Assembly: GCF_003788585.1 (NCBI RefSeq) | Contig: NZ_AYKG01000012.1 | Coordinates: 106,944-170,943 of the forward strand | Length of the DNA stretch: 64,000 nt | DNA from: Salinisphaera japonica YTM-1 | GTDB taxonomy: Bacteria; Pseudomonadota; Gammaproteobacteria; Nevskiales; Salinisphaeraceae | Direction: 5' to 3' | Shown: one piece after another, positions 37,305-46,263 of the stretch | How the letters are laid out: every line of letters starts with the position of its first letter | How positions within the stretch are numbered: position 1 is the first letter of the stretch | The notes under the pieces: model-generated | The model's input: the letters and a program-made list of their open reading frames with translations, nothing else | The model's database searches: none | Told to the model about the DNA's origin: nothing | Position numbers and translations under genes: made by a program

Positions 37305-37333
37305 TTTACGCGCTCGCCGCGACTGGATATATT
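37305..37333 (+). promoter_or_regulatory. candidate lexA promoter
   Basis: TTTACG (37305-37310), a 17-base spacer, and TATATT (37328-37333). The -10 box lies inside the LexA-binding site. A start about seven bases after the -10 box would fall at the ATG itself, suggesting a leaderless or almost leaderless mRNA; no Shine-Dalgarno is visible before the ATG. Confidence 0.5.
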
Positions 37334-37338
37334 TACAG
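37323..37338 (+). promoter_or_regulatory. SOS box (LexA operator) upstream of lexA
   Basis: CTGGATATATTTACAG has the CTG-N10-CAG form with an AT-rich centre, as in gammaproteobacterial LexA sites. It ends one base before the lexA ATG and covers the predicted -10 box, fitting negative autoregulation. Confidence 0.9.
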
Positions 37339-37339
37339 C

Positions 37340-37987
37340 ATGGAAAAGCTGACTCCCAAGCAGCAGCGGGTCTACGACTTCATTCGTGACACGCTGATCG
37401 ATACGGGCGCCCCGCCCACGCGAGCCGAGATTGCCCAGGCGCTGGGATTTGCCTCGGCGAACGCGGCCCAGGCGCATCTGCGCACGCTGGCCCGCAAGGG
37501 CGCGATCGAGCTCGGCTCGCGGCGCAGCCGCGGGATCCGTCTGGTCAATAACAGTGGCGAGCCAGCCAGCGTCGATACGGCCGCCAATGACGATACCGAC
37601 GACGGGCTCGCCGTGATCGGGCGCGTGGCAGCCGGCGAGCCGATACTGGCGGTCGAGCATATCGAGCGACGTGTCCGTATTGCCGACGACGTGTTCGCCA
37701 CGCCGGCCGATTATCTGCTCACCGTTCGCGGCGACAGCATGACCGGCGTCGGCATCCTCGACGGCGACCTGCTGGGCGTGAAAACAGCCAGCGAGGTCCA
37801 CAACGGCCAGATCGGGGTGTTTCGGCTCGGCGAGGACGTGACGGTCAAACGCTTTTTCAAAAGCGACACCGGCGCGGTACGCTTGCAGGCCGAGAACCCG
37901 GCCCATGCCGATATCCAGGTGGACCCCGAACAAGACGAGTTAGTGCTGGAAGGTTTGGCCGTGGGCGTGGTGCGCTCTATCCACTAG
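37340..37987 (+). CDS. lexA: LexA repressor, SOS response regulator
   Basis: 215-aa repressor. The N-terminal winged helix-turn-helix (about 1-70) contains GAPPTRAEIAQALGFAS and RTLARKGAIEL. The C-terminal S24 peptidase domain has the self-cleavage site Ala98-Gly99 in VAAGEPI, nucleophile Ser133 in RGDSM and general base Lys170 in VTVKRF. On RecA activation it cleaves itself and releases SOS genes. An SOS box directly abuts the start. A bidirectional terminator follows. Confidence 0.96.
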   Translation: MEKLTPKQQRVYDFIRDTLIDTGAPPTRAEIAQALGFASANAAQAHLRTLARKGAIELGSRRSRGIRLVNNSGEPASVDTAANDDTDDGLAVIGRVAAGEPILAVEHIERRVRIADDVFATPADYLLTVRGDSMTGVGILDGDLLGVKTASEVHNGQIGVFRLGEDVTVKRFFKSDTGAVRLQAENPAHADIQVDPEQDELVLEGLAVGVVRSIH

Positions 37988-38010
37988 GGCATGACTACAG
38001 CCCGATAAAA

Positions 38011-38037
38011 AAGCCGCCCGGACACCGGGCGGCTTTT
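38011..38037 (+). terminator. rho-independent terminator between lexA and the OmpA-like gene
   Basis: AAGCCGCCCG (38011-38020), loop GACAC, CGGGCGGCTT (38026-38035) then TT; preceded by an A-run, so it can serve both convergent genes. Confidence 0.92.
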
Positions 38038-38073
38038 CAAGGCGTGTCGGCCAGGGCCGACACGTCGCCTGTT

Positions 38074-39045
38074 CTATTGCTGCCCGCCGCGTCCGGCTTG
38101 AATCGCCTCCAGCGGTACCATGATGGCTTCGGCGCGCTCGTTTTTGCGACGCCCGGCCGGCGTATCGTTACTGGCAATCGGGTGCTGGTTACGCATGCCG
38201 CGTGCGCCGATACGATCCGGATCGGTTCCGGCCTGGACCAGAAGCTGGGCGACGTCGCGCGCTCGTGCATCTGTCAGCCCCTGACGATAAGCCGCGACCT
38301 GCTGCGCATGCGAGAGATCCTGCTGGGCCAGCTTCGGGTTGGCGTTGATGAACGCCTGCAGGCGCTGATCCGCGGGTTCGGCGTTGTCGGTAAAGCCAAA
38401 GACCGCGACGCCCAGATCCGGGTGGGCCGCCAACAGATCGACCAGCCGGCCGATGACTTCGCGTGAGTCATCGGTCAGACGTGCCGAGCCCTCTTGGAAC
38501 TGCAGGCTGCCGAGCATCGTCGGCACGACACGCTCATTGATGAGTTCGTCGTCGCTGAGCTGTCCGGCGTCAGCCGTGGCCCCGGGGCCGGTCGAGACCC
38601 CGCGCGATGCCTGTAGCGCGTTGAGCTGATTCAGGCCCAGCTCGCGCTGTGCGGTGTACTGCGCAACCTGGGCCTGGCGCTCGGCGTCGTGCGCGGCATC
38701 GGCCACGCCGGACAACGCCTTGGCGGATCGCTTGTCGTTCTTGGCGATCTTGTCCCAGCCGGATTGCGCCTCGGCCAACGATGCTTCGGCCCTGGACAGC
38801 GCATCGGCACCGAATTCGTTGACCCGTTCCTGCGCCTTGGCCGCGGCGACGGCCTTGCGGGCATCGGCCAGCGGCACGAACGTCGGCGCCCCGCCGTCGG
38901 GGTCGCGCCGAATGGCATCGCGCCAGGCCTCGACCTGGGCCGTATGGCCTTCGAGTTGCGGCGCCCTGGGCGCATCGTCGTTAAACAGCGCACAGCCGGA
39001 CAGGCCAGTAGCCAGAACGGCGACAACTAGCAGACGATAACCCAT
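38074..39045 (-). CDS. OmpA-family outer-membrane lipoprotein with DUF4398 region
   Basis: 323-aa lipoprotein. The signal peptide ends in the lipobox LSGC (Cys18). Residues about 50-150 are Ala-rich and helical with the DUF4398 pattern (PLADARKAVAAAKAQERVNEFGADAL). Residues about 185-315 form an OmpA-like peptidoglycan-binding domain: FQEGSARLTDDSREVIGRLV, VAVFGFTDNAEP, and NERAEA near the end. It probably anchors the outer membrane to peptidoglycan. ATG 39045 follows GGGGG; a TTG two codons before is less likely. Co-directional with the second DUF4398 lipoprotein just upstream. Confidence 0.85.
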   Translation of the reverse strand: MGYRLLVVAVLATGLSGCALFNDDAPRAPQLEGHTAQVEAWRDAIRRDPDGGAPTFVPLADARKAVAAAKAQERVNEFGADALSRAEASLAEAQSGWDKIAKNDKRSAKALSGVADAAHDAERQAQVAQYTAQRELGLNQLNALQASRGVSTGPGATADAGQLSDDELINERVVPTMLGSLQFQEGSARLTDDSREVIGRLVDLLAAHPDLGVAVFGFTDNAEPADQRLQAFINANPKLAQQDLSHAQQVAAYRQGLTDARARDVAQLLVQAGTDPDRIGARGMRNQHPIASNDTPAGRRKNERAEAIMVPLEAIQAGRGGQQ

Positions 39046-39047
39046 GC

Positions 39048-39566
39048 TCAACCCCCGATCGGCGCGGTGTTGGATAACCCGCTACCGCCCATGCCATTGT
39101 CAAAGCCCAGCGATCCGTCAGTGCGCCCTGTCGTCTCATCGGCGGGCTGCGACTGTGTCTGCTGGAGCTGGCCCAGCTGTTTGTTGACGGCCTTGGCCTG
39201 TGTCTCGACCAGCGCTTCCCGAGCGTCCAGACGGGCCTGAGCCACGAGCACATCAATACGCTCGCGCTCGGCCGGCTTGAGATCACGATCAGCGCGTGCT
39301 GCCGCGAACAGGATATCGCGGGCCAGCGTGATCCGGCGCCGCGCACTGTCTACCGCCCGCGGGGCGAAGTCCTCGGCATTGGCACGCACCGCCTTGTCCA
39401 ACGCCTGCGTGGCCGGCTCGAGCACGCTTTGATCCGGCACCGCCGGGCGTTCGCCCCGGTTGCCGTCGCTGACACAGCCGGACAGCGCAACGACGGCCAC
39501 CACGAGCAGGCCGAGTACGTGTTGTGGCAGGCGACATTTCCTACGACCGCTTCGAGCAGGCGACAT
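39048..39566 (-). CDS. DUF4398-type lipoprotein
   Basis: 172-aa protein. A basic N-terminus leads into a hydrophobic signal ending in lipobox LSGC. The mature part is an Ala/Arg-rich helical DUF4398-like domain (AVDSARRRITLARDILFAAARADRDL), followed by a Gln- and Gly-rich tail (QLQQTQSQ, FDNGMGGSG). ATG 39566 has GGGGAGAGGG just before it. Probably an envelope partner of the OmpA-family lipoprotein whose gene starts immediately after its stop. Confidence 0.78.
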   Translation of the reverse strand: MSPARSGRRKCRLPQHVLGLLVVAVVALSGCVSDGNRGERPAVPDQSVLEPATQALDKAVRANAEDFAPRAVDSARRRITLARDILFAAARADRDLKPAERERIDVLVAQARLDAREALVETQAKAVNKQLGQLQQTQSQPADETTGRTDGSLGFDNGMGGSGLSNTAPIGG

Positions 39567-39669
39567 GGCCCTCTCCCCAGACATGACGGATACGACCGCA
39601 TACCGAGCGGCCACTCAAGCGCGCGAGTCTAGCAGCGTGCCGGGCGTGGCTGACAAACACGCGGGGCGA

Positions 39670-40338
39670 TCAGCCAATCTGGCGGGCCCGGGCCAGCGTG
39701 GCGGCCCGCCCGACGTCGATCCATCGACCCGGGTGATGAACCCCGAAGGCATGCCCGTCCTGGATCGCGCGCTGGATGATGTCGGTCAGGGCGAAGCGCT
39801 CGCCGGCGCGGGCCGCGAACAACCCGGGCGAAAACCGCCCGATTCCGGCATAAGTCAGCCGCGGCGCGATGTCGCGGAGGCGTCCGTCGACCAGGCCGAA
39901 ATCACCGCGCCGATGGTGCGCGGGATTATCGATCAGCGCCAGCGTCAGCCCGGGGCCAGAGCCAGCGCCGGGCGATGGCGACATCAATTGCCGGAAATCG
40001 AAATCCGTGAGCACGTCGGCGTTGACCAGCAGAAAATCGTCCGTGCCCAAGACAGACGTGGCCTGGGCGATGCCGCCGCCGGTATCCAGCGCGCCGGGAG
40101 TTTCTTCACTGTAACGAATGGATACGCCGTAACGTTGACCGTCGCCGAGTGCGGCCTGGATCTGGTCGCCTCGGTAGGCCACGTTGATCACGACGTCCCG
40201 GATACCCACGGCCGCCAGGCGACACAGATGATGTCCAATCAACGGCATGCCAGCGATCTCGACCAGCGGCTTGGGCACACGATCGGTGAACGGGCGCAGG
40301 CGCGAGCCGCGACCGGCGGCCAGAATCATCGCCTTCAC
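39670..40338 (-). CDS. murU: N-acetylmuramate alpha-1-phosphate uridylyltransferase MurU
   Basis: 222-aa sugar nucleotidyltransferase with the signature LAAGRGSRLRPFTDRVPKPL near 6-25, the VNADVLTDFDF metal site near 104-114 and WIDVGR near the end. With AmgK it forms a recycling shortcut from MurNAc to UDP-MurNAc that bypasses de novo synthesis and fosfomycin's target. The start overlaps the amgK stop by four bases. The amgK neighbour makes MurU more likely than other nucleotidyltransferases. Confidence 0.9.
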   Translation of the reverse strand: MKAMILAAGRGSRLRPFTDRVPKPLVEIAGMPLIGHHLCRLAAVGIRDVVINVAYRGDQIQAALGDGQRYGVSIRYSEETPGALDTGGGIAQATSVLGTDDFLLVNADVLTDFDFRQLMSPSPGAGSGPGLTLALIDNPAHHRRGDFGLVDGRLRDIAPRLTYAGIGRFSPGLFAARAGERFALTDIIQRAIQDGHAFGVHHPGRWIDVGRAATLARARQIG

Positions 40339-41330
40339 AAGGGGCCTGCGTGGCGGGCAACGGCGGCGTCGATCGGCGCACGCAACGGCGCCAATGCGGC
40401 GTGGGCGTGGACCACCGGCGCCAGATAGCGGGCAAAACGACCCAGGTCAGCCGCGTAGGCTGGCTTGTTCTGTTGTTCGGCCAGACGCACGAACAGACCC
40501 ATGATCTTGAGATGCCGCTGGGCGCCGGTCAGGGCCACATCGTCGACGAACGTCCGCCAGTCGTCGGCCACCGGCACATGGCGTGCACGGGCCGCCTGCC
40601 AATAGGCATGCATCCAGGTCGAGATACGATCCTCCGGCCAGCTGATGAAGGCATCACGAAACAGGCTGGCCACATCGTAGCTGGCCGGCCCGTAGCGGGC
40701 ATCCTGAAAATCGATGATGCCCGGCAAAGAGGCCGCCATCATCAGATTGCGCGGCATATAATCGCGATGCACAAACACCGACGGCTGCGCGGCCATGCGA
40801 TCGATGATGAACGTATAAGCCGCCTCGAGCGCCTGCAGCTCTTCCGGGCCGGCCACGTGGCCCAGCACACGGGGCAGATACCACTGATCAAACAGACGGA
40901 TCTCACGCCACAGGGTGGCCCGGTCGTAGGCCGGCAGCACCTCGGGCCGGCTGGCGGCCTGCCAGTCCACGAGGGCGGCGATCGCCGAGGCGAACAGGTC
41001 ATCGGCGTTATCGGCGTTCAGCACGTCGATGAAACGCTGGCGGCCGAGGTCCGACAGCAACAGAAAACCGGCGTCCAAATCACAGGCCAGCACGGTCGGC
41101 ACGTTCAGGCCGGCGCCTCGAAACAGCGCGGCGATATCGACAAAAGCCTGATTGTTCTGGCTTTCTGGCGGCGAATCCACGGCGATCCACGAACGGGCGC
41201 GCGCCTGCGCTCGAAAATAACGCCGGCTGCTGGCGTCGGCCGAGACCACCGACCAGGACACGGGGGCCGCCAGACGGGCGCGAACCCAAGCCTCCAGCCG
41301 GGCTGCGCGATGATCGAGCGCTTGGATCAT
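40335..41330 (-). CDS. amgK: anomeric MurNAc/GlcNAc kinase AmgK
   Basis: 331-aa aminoglycoside-phosphotransferase-fold kinase. The catalytic loop is VFVHRDYMPRNLM (Brenner motif, His-x-Asp) and the metal-binding IIDFQDARYGP follows. AmgK phosphorylates MurNAc and GlcNAc at the anomeric position; the product is used by MurU, encoded immediately downstream with a four-base overlap. Divergent from lptD, as in several gammaproteobacteria. Confidence 0.92.
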   Translation of the reverse strand: MIQALDHRAARLEAWVRARLAAPVSWSVVSADASSRRYFRAQARARSWIAVDSPPESQNNQAFVDIAALFRGAGLNVPTVLACDLDAGFLLLSDLGRQRFIDVLNADNADDLFASAIAALVDWQAASRPEVLPAYDRATLWREIRLFDQWYLPRVLGHVAGPEELQALEAAYTFIIDRMAAQPSVFVHRDYMPRNLMMAASLPGIIDFQDARYGPASYDVASLFRDAFISWPEDRISTWMHAYWQAARARHVPVADDWRTFVDDVALTGAQRHLKIMGLFVRLAEQQNKPAYAADLGRFARYLAPVVHAHAALAPLRAPIDAAVARHAGPL

Positions 41331-41486
41331 GGGGCCTCGTTAGAACGGTTCGTTGCGGCGGCGCCGGCGGCCAGCGCATAATCGCGACCTGCGACGGCCC
41401 GCCCGGCATTCGATTCGGGCCGCGGCCGACAAGCGATCGGCACACGGGGTGTGCATCGTATCGTGCCAAGGGGATGAACGCCTGTC

Positions 41487-43853
41487 GTGACTGTGTACAA
41501 GAATAAGGATCGTCGCCGTCTGGGCCGGTGCGTGCCGGCCGCGCTTGTCGCGGGCCTGTTGCCCGGAGGCGCGGTGCTGGCAGCCGATATGACGGCCGAA
41601 GACATTTCGACCTATCGCGGCTGTCCGGTAGCGCCGCCGCCGTTGGTGCTACCCGAAAACGGCGATACGTCGAGCCTCATCGCCGATTCGGCCGAACTGG
41701 CCGACCAAGTAGCCACCGCCCGGGGCGACGTGCATCTCGAGCGCGACGGTCAGACCCTGGAAGCGCCGTTCGTGCGCTATAACCGAGCCACCACACAGAC
41801 CGAAGCCCGCGGCGGCCTGAAGTATCTGCGCGACGGCCTGTATCTGACCGCCGACAAGGGCAACGTGAATACACGCAGCCGGTCGGGCACGTTTTCCAAC
41901 GTCGATTATTCGGTGCTCACCAATGGCGCACGCGGCCAGGCCGGCCAGGTCGACTCGCTGGGCGACAATCGATATCGCTTGAATACGGCCAACTACAGCA
42001 CCTGCCCCGGCCCGACCAAGGCCTGGCTGCTTTCGGCCAAGCGTATCGATCTGGATCGTGAAAGCGGGCGCGGCGTGGCCCGTGACGCCACGCTCAAGAT
42101 CTACGATGTGCCGGTCTTCTATACGCCGTACCTGAATTTCCCGATCGACGACCAGCGCCACACCGGGTTTCTGGCCCCGGTGATCGGCGGCTCGGGCAAC
42201 TCCGGCTTCGAACTGGCCACGCCCTATTACATCAATATCGCCGATAACTACGACGCCACGATCGTGCCGCGCGTGATGAGCAAGCGCGGATTGCAGCTGG
42301 GCGGCCAGTTCCGGTATCTGTTCGAGCACCATGTCGGTGAGTTCGATGGCCAGGTGCTGCCGTATGACGCTGAATACGGCGCCGAACGCGATCTGATCCA
42401 TTACGAACATCTCGGCCAGCTGTCGGAAAACGTCGGCATCGCGGCGATGTACTCGCGCGTCAGCGACGATGACTATTTCGATGACCTGTCGAACAACCTC
42501 GCCAACACCTCAACCAGCAATCTTGAGCGCAGCATTGCCCTGCAGGCGGTACAGCCCGGCATGCGCTTCACCCTGCTGGCACAGGATTTCCAGACCCTCA
42601 ACGACGATTTCAACGGCCTGGGCGGACGTTTCGAGGACAACCCCTATCGTCGTGTCCCCGAGGCCCGCTTCGAGCTGCTCACGCCGACGGCCCCGTTTCA
42701 GCTCGGCTTTGACGGCGAGTTCGTGAATTTCCGTCGCGATGACAGCGTCAACGCTTATCGCACCGATGCGCGGCCCAACATCCAGTGGACCCACGACGAA
42801 GGCGGCTGGTTCTTGAACAGCGAGGCCGCCTATCGCATCACCCATTACGATCTGCGTGACTTGAACGATGCCCGCGGCTTCGTCACGCCGACCCAGGACA
42901 CGGTCAACCGCACGATCCCCTCGTTCAAGGCCGATGCCGGCCTGCGCCTGTCGCGCAGCTTCAACAACGGCTGGATCCAGACGCTAGAGCCGCGGATGCA
43001 GTATCTGCTGGTCGGGTATGAGGACCAGTCGAACATCCCGATCTTCGACTCCGGCTCGGCCACGCTGAACTACGACCAGCTCTATGCGAACAATCGCTAT
43101 ACCGGGCTTGATCGTGTCTCCGATGCCAATCAGATCACCCTCGGCGTGTCCTCGCGTATTGTCTCGCCCAACACCGGGCGTACGGTCGGCGAGGCCGCGC
43201 TCGGCCGGGTCACGAGTTTCCGGGATCTGCGCGTGGGCCTGCCCAACGCCGGCACCACCGGCTACGGCGATGATGGCTCGGATTATGTCGCCAGCGGCAT
43301 GTTCTCGCCGACCGAGACGTTTCTGGCCCGCGGCGTCGTGCAATACAACCCCGAAGACAGCGAGATCGATCGCGCGCTGGCCGGCACGACGCTTGGCCGC
43401 CGTGAGGGTTATCAGCTGGATCTGGGCTATCGCTACTACCGCGACTACCGCCCGGCGCGTGACGTGTTCGGCAGCGACGACGACACCACCACCAACCTTA
43501 TCCCCGGCCAGTTCGAGACCCTGTCTCAAGTGGCGGTGGGCGCACGCGCGCCGATCACCGATCGGGTGAATCTGATCGGGCGCTGGAACTATTCGCTGGA
43601 AGGCGGAAGTAACGTCGAAAGCCTGGCCGGCATCGAATATCGCCCGTCGTGTTGTTATGCCGTACGCGCGGCCTGGCGTCGTTTCGTGGCCGACGATAAC
43701 GGCAATCAGGACACCGCGGTCATGGTGCAGTTCGTGCTGCGCGGTCTGGGCCAGTTCGGCAATTCCGTGACCAGCTTCGTGGACAGCAACGTATTCAGCC
43801 CCACTATGCAGAACGACTCTTACAACAGCTTTGATACGATCTCGGCGCCATGA
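41487..43853 (+). CDS. lptD: LPS-assembly protein LptD
   Basis: 788-aa outer-membrane barrel that inserts LPS in the outer leaflet with LptE. A signal peptide is at 1-33, the periplasmic OstA/LptA-like domain about 65-200 (VATARGDVHLERDG), then the 26-strand barrel. The cysteine pattern for the essential disulfides is conserved: Cys46, Cys173 and the adjacent pair Cys722-Cys723. Start is GTG at 41487 with AAGGGGA upstream at a slightly long spacing. The stop overlaps the surA start (ATGA). Confidence 0.95.
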   Translation: MTVYKNKDRRRLGRCVPAALVAGLLPGGAVLAADMTAEDISTYRGCPVAPPPLVLPENGDTSSLIADSAELADQVATARGDVHLERDGQTLEAPFVRYNRATTQTEARGGLKYLRDGLYLTADKGNVNTRSRSGTFSNVDYSVLTNGARGQAGQVDSLGDNRYRLNTANYSTCPGPTKAWLLSAKRIDLDRESGRGVARDATLKIYDVPVFYTPYLNFPIDDQRHTGFLAPVIGGSGNSGFELATPYYINIADNYDATIVPRVMSKRGLQLGGQFRYLFEHHVGEFDGQVLPYDAEYGAERDLIHYEHLGQLSENVGIAAMYSRVSDDDYFDDLSNNLANTSTSNLERSIALQAVQPGMRFTLLAQDFQTLNDDFNGLGGRFEDNPYRRVPEARFELLTPTAPFQLGFDGEFVNFRRDDSVNAYRTDARPNIQWTHDEGGWFLNSEAAYRITHYDLRDLNDARGFVTPTQDTVNRTIPSFKADAGLRLSRSFNNGWIQTLEPRMQYLLVGYEDQSNIPIFDSGSATLNYDQLYANNRYTGLDRVSDANQITLGVSSRIVSPNTGRTVGEAALGRVTSFRDLRVGLPNAGTTGYGDDGSDYVASGMFSPTETFLARGVVQYNPEDSEIDRALAGTTLGRREGYQLDLGYRYYRDYRPARDVFGSDDDTTTNLIPGQFETLSQVAVGARAPITDRVNLIGRWNYSLEGGSNVESLAGIEYRPSCCYAVRAAWRRFVADDNGNQDTAVMVQFVLRGLGQFGNSVTSFVDSNVFSPTMQNDSYNSFDTISAP

Positions 43854-45277
43854 GATATCCAATGACCCGGGCCCGTATCGGGCTGCTCGCGCTGATCTGT
43901 CTGATCGCTCCCTGTCTCGCCCAGGCCCAAGGCCAGGGCGTGGGCGATACCGTGGGCAGCGGCATGGGCAGCGTCGGCAACTTTTCACTGGGCGCCAGCA
44001 CACAGCAGCGACAGCCGCGCACGCTCGACAAGATCGTGGCCGTGGTCGATGACGACGTCATTCTCGAAAGCGAGCTGGATGCCGCCATTGGCGAATTGAT
44101 GCAGCAGCGCGGGGGCCAGGGTAACCCGGCCAGTGCGCCTGCCACGCTGCGCTCGCAGGTGCTTGACCAGCTGATTCTGCGCCAGCTGCAGATCCAGCGC
44201 GCCGAAAAAGACAAGGTTGAAGTCGCGCCGGCCGAGTTGCAGAAAGGCGTGGCGCGTATCGCCCGTCGCAACAACATGGATGTTGCCCAGTTCAGCCAGG
44301 CCGTCAACGCCTCGGGCATGAGCATGTCCGCGATTCAGGATCGTGTCCGCGACGAGATCAAGATCTCCAAGGTTCGCCAGAAAGAGGTGATGGGCCAGGT
44401 CACGATCTCGGATGCCGATGTGGATCGCTATCTGGCCAATCAGTCATTGCGCTCGCGCGACCGCGCCTATCGCTTTCGCGAGATTCGTATCGATCTGGCC
44501 GAAGACGCCGACACCACGGCCGTGGGCCTGGCGCGTGAGCGCCTGAGCCAGGCACGTCGGGCGATTCTGGCCGGTGATCAGAGCTTTGACGAAGCAGCCA
44601 GCGCGCTGGCTGCCGATGGTAACGCCGATACGCGGACGTCATCGGATTTCGTGGCCGGCAATACGTTGTCGGATGCCGTGGACACCGAGTTGGCCACGTT
44701 GAAACCCGGCCAGCTCAGCGATGTCTTTCGTAGCGACGACGCCATGGTGCTGCTCAAACTCGACGACGAGCGCGGCGCGGCCCGTGCGGCCGACGATGAG
44801 CAGACAATCATGGTCACCGAAGCCAACATGCGGCATATCGTGCTCCAGCCCAACGAGATCCGAAACGCCGAGCGTACCCGCGAGCTGGCGCGTACGCTGC
44901 GCCAGCGCATCGCCGCCGGCGACGATTTCGAAAGCCTGGCGCGTGAGTACTCCGACGACAGCGCAACCGCCAATCAGGGCGGGCTGGTCGGCTGGATTCC
45001 GCTCAACCGGCTCGAGCCCAACACCCGGCGACAGATCGCTGATCTGTCGCCGGGCCAGACCAGTCGTGTGTTCCAGTCGGCCAGCGGCTACGAGATCGTG
45101 CGAGTCGAGGACAAGCGCCAGGTCGATGAAACCGATAACGCCAAACGCGACAAGGTCCGTCAGCAGCTCGGGCGCAAACAGGCCGCCGAAGAAGGTAATC
45201 TCTGGCTGCGCCGGCTGCGCGACGAGGCTTACGTCGATATCCGTATGGCCGATTACCAGCCGACGCCGGATCGATGA
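43850..45277 (+). CDS. surA: periplasmic peptidyl-prolyl isomerase SurA
   Basis: 475-aa periplasmic chaperone for outer-membrane proteins, including LptD. A signal peptide is at 1-26, an N-terminal chaperone domain (about 55-190) starts with LDKIVAVVDDDVI, a first parvulin domain (about 205-305) looks degenerate, and a second (about 325-425) has the canonical FESLAREYSDDSATANQGGLVGW. Length is slightly above E. coli SurA. Overlaps lptD and pdxA by four bases each. Confidence 0.95.
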   Translation: MRYPMTRARIGLLALICLIAPCLAQAQGQGVGDTVGSGMGSVGNFSLGASTQQRQPRTLDKIVAVVDDDVILESELDAAIGELMQQRGGQGNPASAPATLRSQVLDQLILRQLQIQRAEKDKVEVAPAELQKGVARIARRNNMDVAQFSQAVNASGMSMSAIQDRVRDEIKISKVRQKEVMGQVTISDADVDRYLANQSLRSRDRAYRFREIRIDLAEDADTTAVGLARERLSQARRAILAGDQSFDEAASALAADGNADTRTSSDFVAGNTLSDAVDTELATLKPGQLSDVFRSDDAMVLLKLDDERGAARAADDEQTIMVTEANMRHIVLQPNEIRNAERTRELARTLRQRIAAGDDFESLAREYSDDSATANQGGLVGWIPLNRLEPNTRRQIADLSPGQTSRVFQSASGYEIVRVEDKRQVDETDNAKRDKVRQQLGRKQAAEEGNLWLRRLRDEAYVDIRMADYQPTPDR

Positions 45278-46263
45278 CACATCGGCTGGTGCTCACGCCG
45301 GGTGAGCCGGCCGGTATCGGCCCGGATCTGGCGGTGCGTATCGCCCAGCAGGCCCAGGATGTCGAACTGGTCGCGATTGCCGATCCGGCGCTATTGGCTG
45401 ATCGGGCACGCGCGATCGGGGTCGATCTTGTCCTCGAACCGGTTGATTACGACACCCCGCCGGTCGCGCATCGGCCCGGGCATTTGAAGATTGATGCCCT
45501 GCCAATGGCCCGCCCGGCCGTAGCCGGGCAACTCGATCCGGCCAACGCCGATTATGTGCTGGCGTGTCTGGATCAGGCCGTGGCGCGCTGCACCGCGGGG
45601 CACGCCGCCGGCATGGTGACCGGCCCCGTGCACAAGGCCGTGATCAACCAGGCCGGCCATGTCTTTTCCGGGCACACCGGGTATCTGGCCGCGCGTTGCA
45701 ACGCCCCCACACCGGTGATGATGCTGGCCACGGATACCGGCGATCTGCGTGTCGTGCTCGCCACCGTGCATATTCCGTTGTCGGCTGTACCGGGCGCGCT
45801 GGACGGCCCGCATCTGGCTTATGTGCTGGATACCGTGCATACCCAGCTGGCCCGGCGTTTCGGCATCACTCGCCCGCGGATTCTGGTGGCCGGGCTGAAC
45901 CCGCACGCCGGCGAGAACGGCTATCTGGGCCATGAGGATGACGAGATCATCGCCCCTGCCATAGCCGCGGCCAACCAGCGCGGTATCGATGCCGTGGGCC
46001 CGTTGCCGGCCGATACGCTGTTCACCCCGCACCAGCTGGCCCGCGCCGATGCCATTGTCGCCATGTATCACGACCAGGGGCTGCCAGTGATCAAACACGC
46101 CGCGTTTTCACGCACGGTCAATATCAGCCTGGGCCTGCCGATCGTGCGTACATCGGTCGATCACGGCACCGCGCTGTCGCTGGCCGCGACCGCCGACGTG
46201 GATACCGGCTCGATGACCGCGGCGATCCGCGTGGCCGGCGACATGGCGCGTCATGGCGCGTAA
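45274..46263 (+). CDS. pdxA: 4-hydroxythreonine-4-phosphate dehydrogenase
   Basis: 329-aa enzyme of pyridoxal phosphate synthesis. Motifs include LTPGEPAGIGPDL at the start, TGPVHKAVINQAGHVFSGHTGYLA with metal-ligand His, NPHAGENGYLGHED and MYHDQGLPVIKH. Start overlaps the surA stop by four bases and the stop overlaps rsmA by eleven, the standard gammaproteobacterial order. Confidence 0.95.
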   Translation: MTHRLVLTPGEPAGIGPDLAVRIAQQAQDVELVAIADPALLADRARAIGVDLVLEPVDYDTPPVAHRPGHLKIDALPMARPAVAGQLDPANADYVLACLDQAVARCTAGHAAGMVTGPVHKAVINQAGHVFSGHTGYLAARCNAPTPVMMLATDTGDLRVVLATVHIPLSAVPGALDGPHLAYVLDTVHTQLARRFGITRPRILVAGLNPHAGENGYLGHEDDEIIAPAIAAANQRGIDAVGPLPADTLFTPHQLARADAIVAMYHDQGLPVIKHAAFSRTVNISLGLPIVRTSVDHGTALSLAATADVDTGSMTAAIRVAGDMARHGA

